The notes beneath the pieces are model-generated. The model was not told the origin of the DNA. It ran no database searches and saw only the letters and a list, made by a program, of their open reading frames with translations. DNA of 64,000 nt from Theocolax elegans (taxonomy: Eukaryota > Arthropoda > Insecta > Hymenoptera > Cerocephalidae), in assembly GCA_026168455.1 (NCBI GenBank), contig CM047429.1, positions 57,541,623 to 57,605,622 of the forward strand, read 5' to 3'. Shown one piece after another: positions 63,575 through 64,000 of the stretch. How positions within the stretch are numbered: position 1 is the stretch's first letter; each line of letters opens with the position of its first letter. Made by a program: the position numbers and the translations under genes.

Positions 63575-64000
63575 TTAAACTAAATTTACTCGTTTATAAA
63601 ACAAAGTTCTTCGCTGCCTTTATTTATAAAATTATCGGAATCCAACAATAATGTCAAATTAATTTTTTTTTATGTACAATAAATACTGAAATAACCTTTT
63701 TATTGTGTACTTTCTATTATAAAATATTTTGAACGATCGAGTAAAAAAGTGGTACAGATTTACAACCACTCCACCGGATGAAAAATCGTGTAATTAATTT
63801 TAATTGGAAACAACTCACAACTTTGAATGAATCACTTTTTCAATGACTCTCGATCAGATTAATAAGTTTGAAAGACGTAATGAAAATTCAATTGCAAATC
63901 GTCTTATACACGTAGTATATCTACTACTATTATATAGACACAGTTTCAAGACATTAGCTTTCAATATAATTACCTTTCGATAGCATTTAAAATAATTCAA
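63575..64000. other. AT-rich spacer
   Basis: Nothing recognised up to the window end. Confidence 0.6.

Noticed and set aside
1..64000. tRNA genes, rRNA, well-known insect microRNAs, CRISPR arrays
   Set aside because: Looked by eye for tRNA B-box words in cloverleaf context, well-known mature miRNA sequences and regularly spaced repeats, and found none. A covariance-model search could still find divergent RNAs.

Overview
The window looks like AT-rich (very roughly 30% G+C by eye) nuclear DNA from an animal, most likely an insect. I see no rRNA, tRNA, CRISPR, operon or insertion-sequence signal, and no open frame long enough for a prokaryotic gene. Short AT-type microsatellites, (CA)n, (GA)n and (TTA)n tracts, small terminal-inverted-repeat elements and CpG-containing islands in an AT-rich background fit an insect. 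Hymenoptera (bee, ant or wasp) is a plausible but unproven inference. No exon of a recognisable protein family could be identified on either strand, so this is best read as a gene desert: a long intergenic region or the inside of a very large intron.

Layout. 1-3.1 kb is featureless AT-rich DNA. 3.1-3.66 kb is a G+C-richer island that resembles an insect 5' UTR or promoter. 3.7-22.6 kb is AT-rich spacer with microsatellites, two more islands (11.77-12.12 and 14.37-15.08 kb) and two weak open frames. 22.6 kb holds a compact multi-hairpin sequence. 23.8-24.2 kb is a foldback (MITE-like) element with arms of about 100 bp. 24.2-36 kb is spacer with (GT)n/(CT)n and (CA)n tracts and a cluster of palindromes near 31.4-31.65 kb, including an ecdysone-response-element-like site and a CTGATGA...GAAA hairpin. 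36.0-36.36 and 37.5-38.05 kb are islands with possible promoter or exon signals. 38.1-49.3 kb is spacer. 49.37-49.82 kb is a G+C-richer patch with three consecutive perfect hairpins.

49.97-51.37 kb holds three related copies of a short TTAA-bounded inverted-repeat element. Two of them lie in opposite orientation and share a single TTAA. A G-run tract follows at 51.8 kb, a G+C-rich patch with a minus-strand open frame at 54.3-54.6 kb, microsatellites to 60.6 kb, and a 129-codon minus-strand open frame at 63.2-63.6 kb.

Nothing here can be assembled into a pathway or multi-gene system. The best-supported content is the repeats. The exon, promoter and regulatory calls are hypotheses and carry low confidence.
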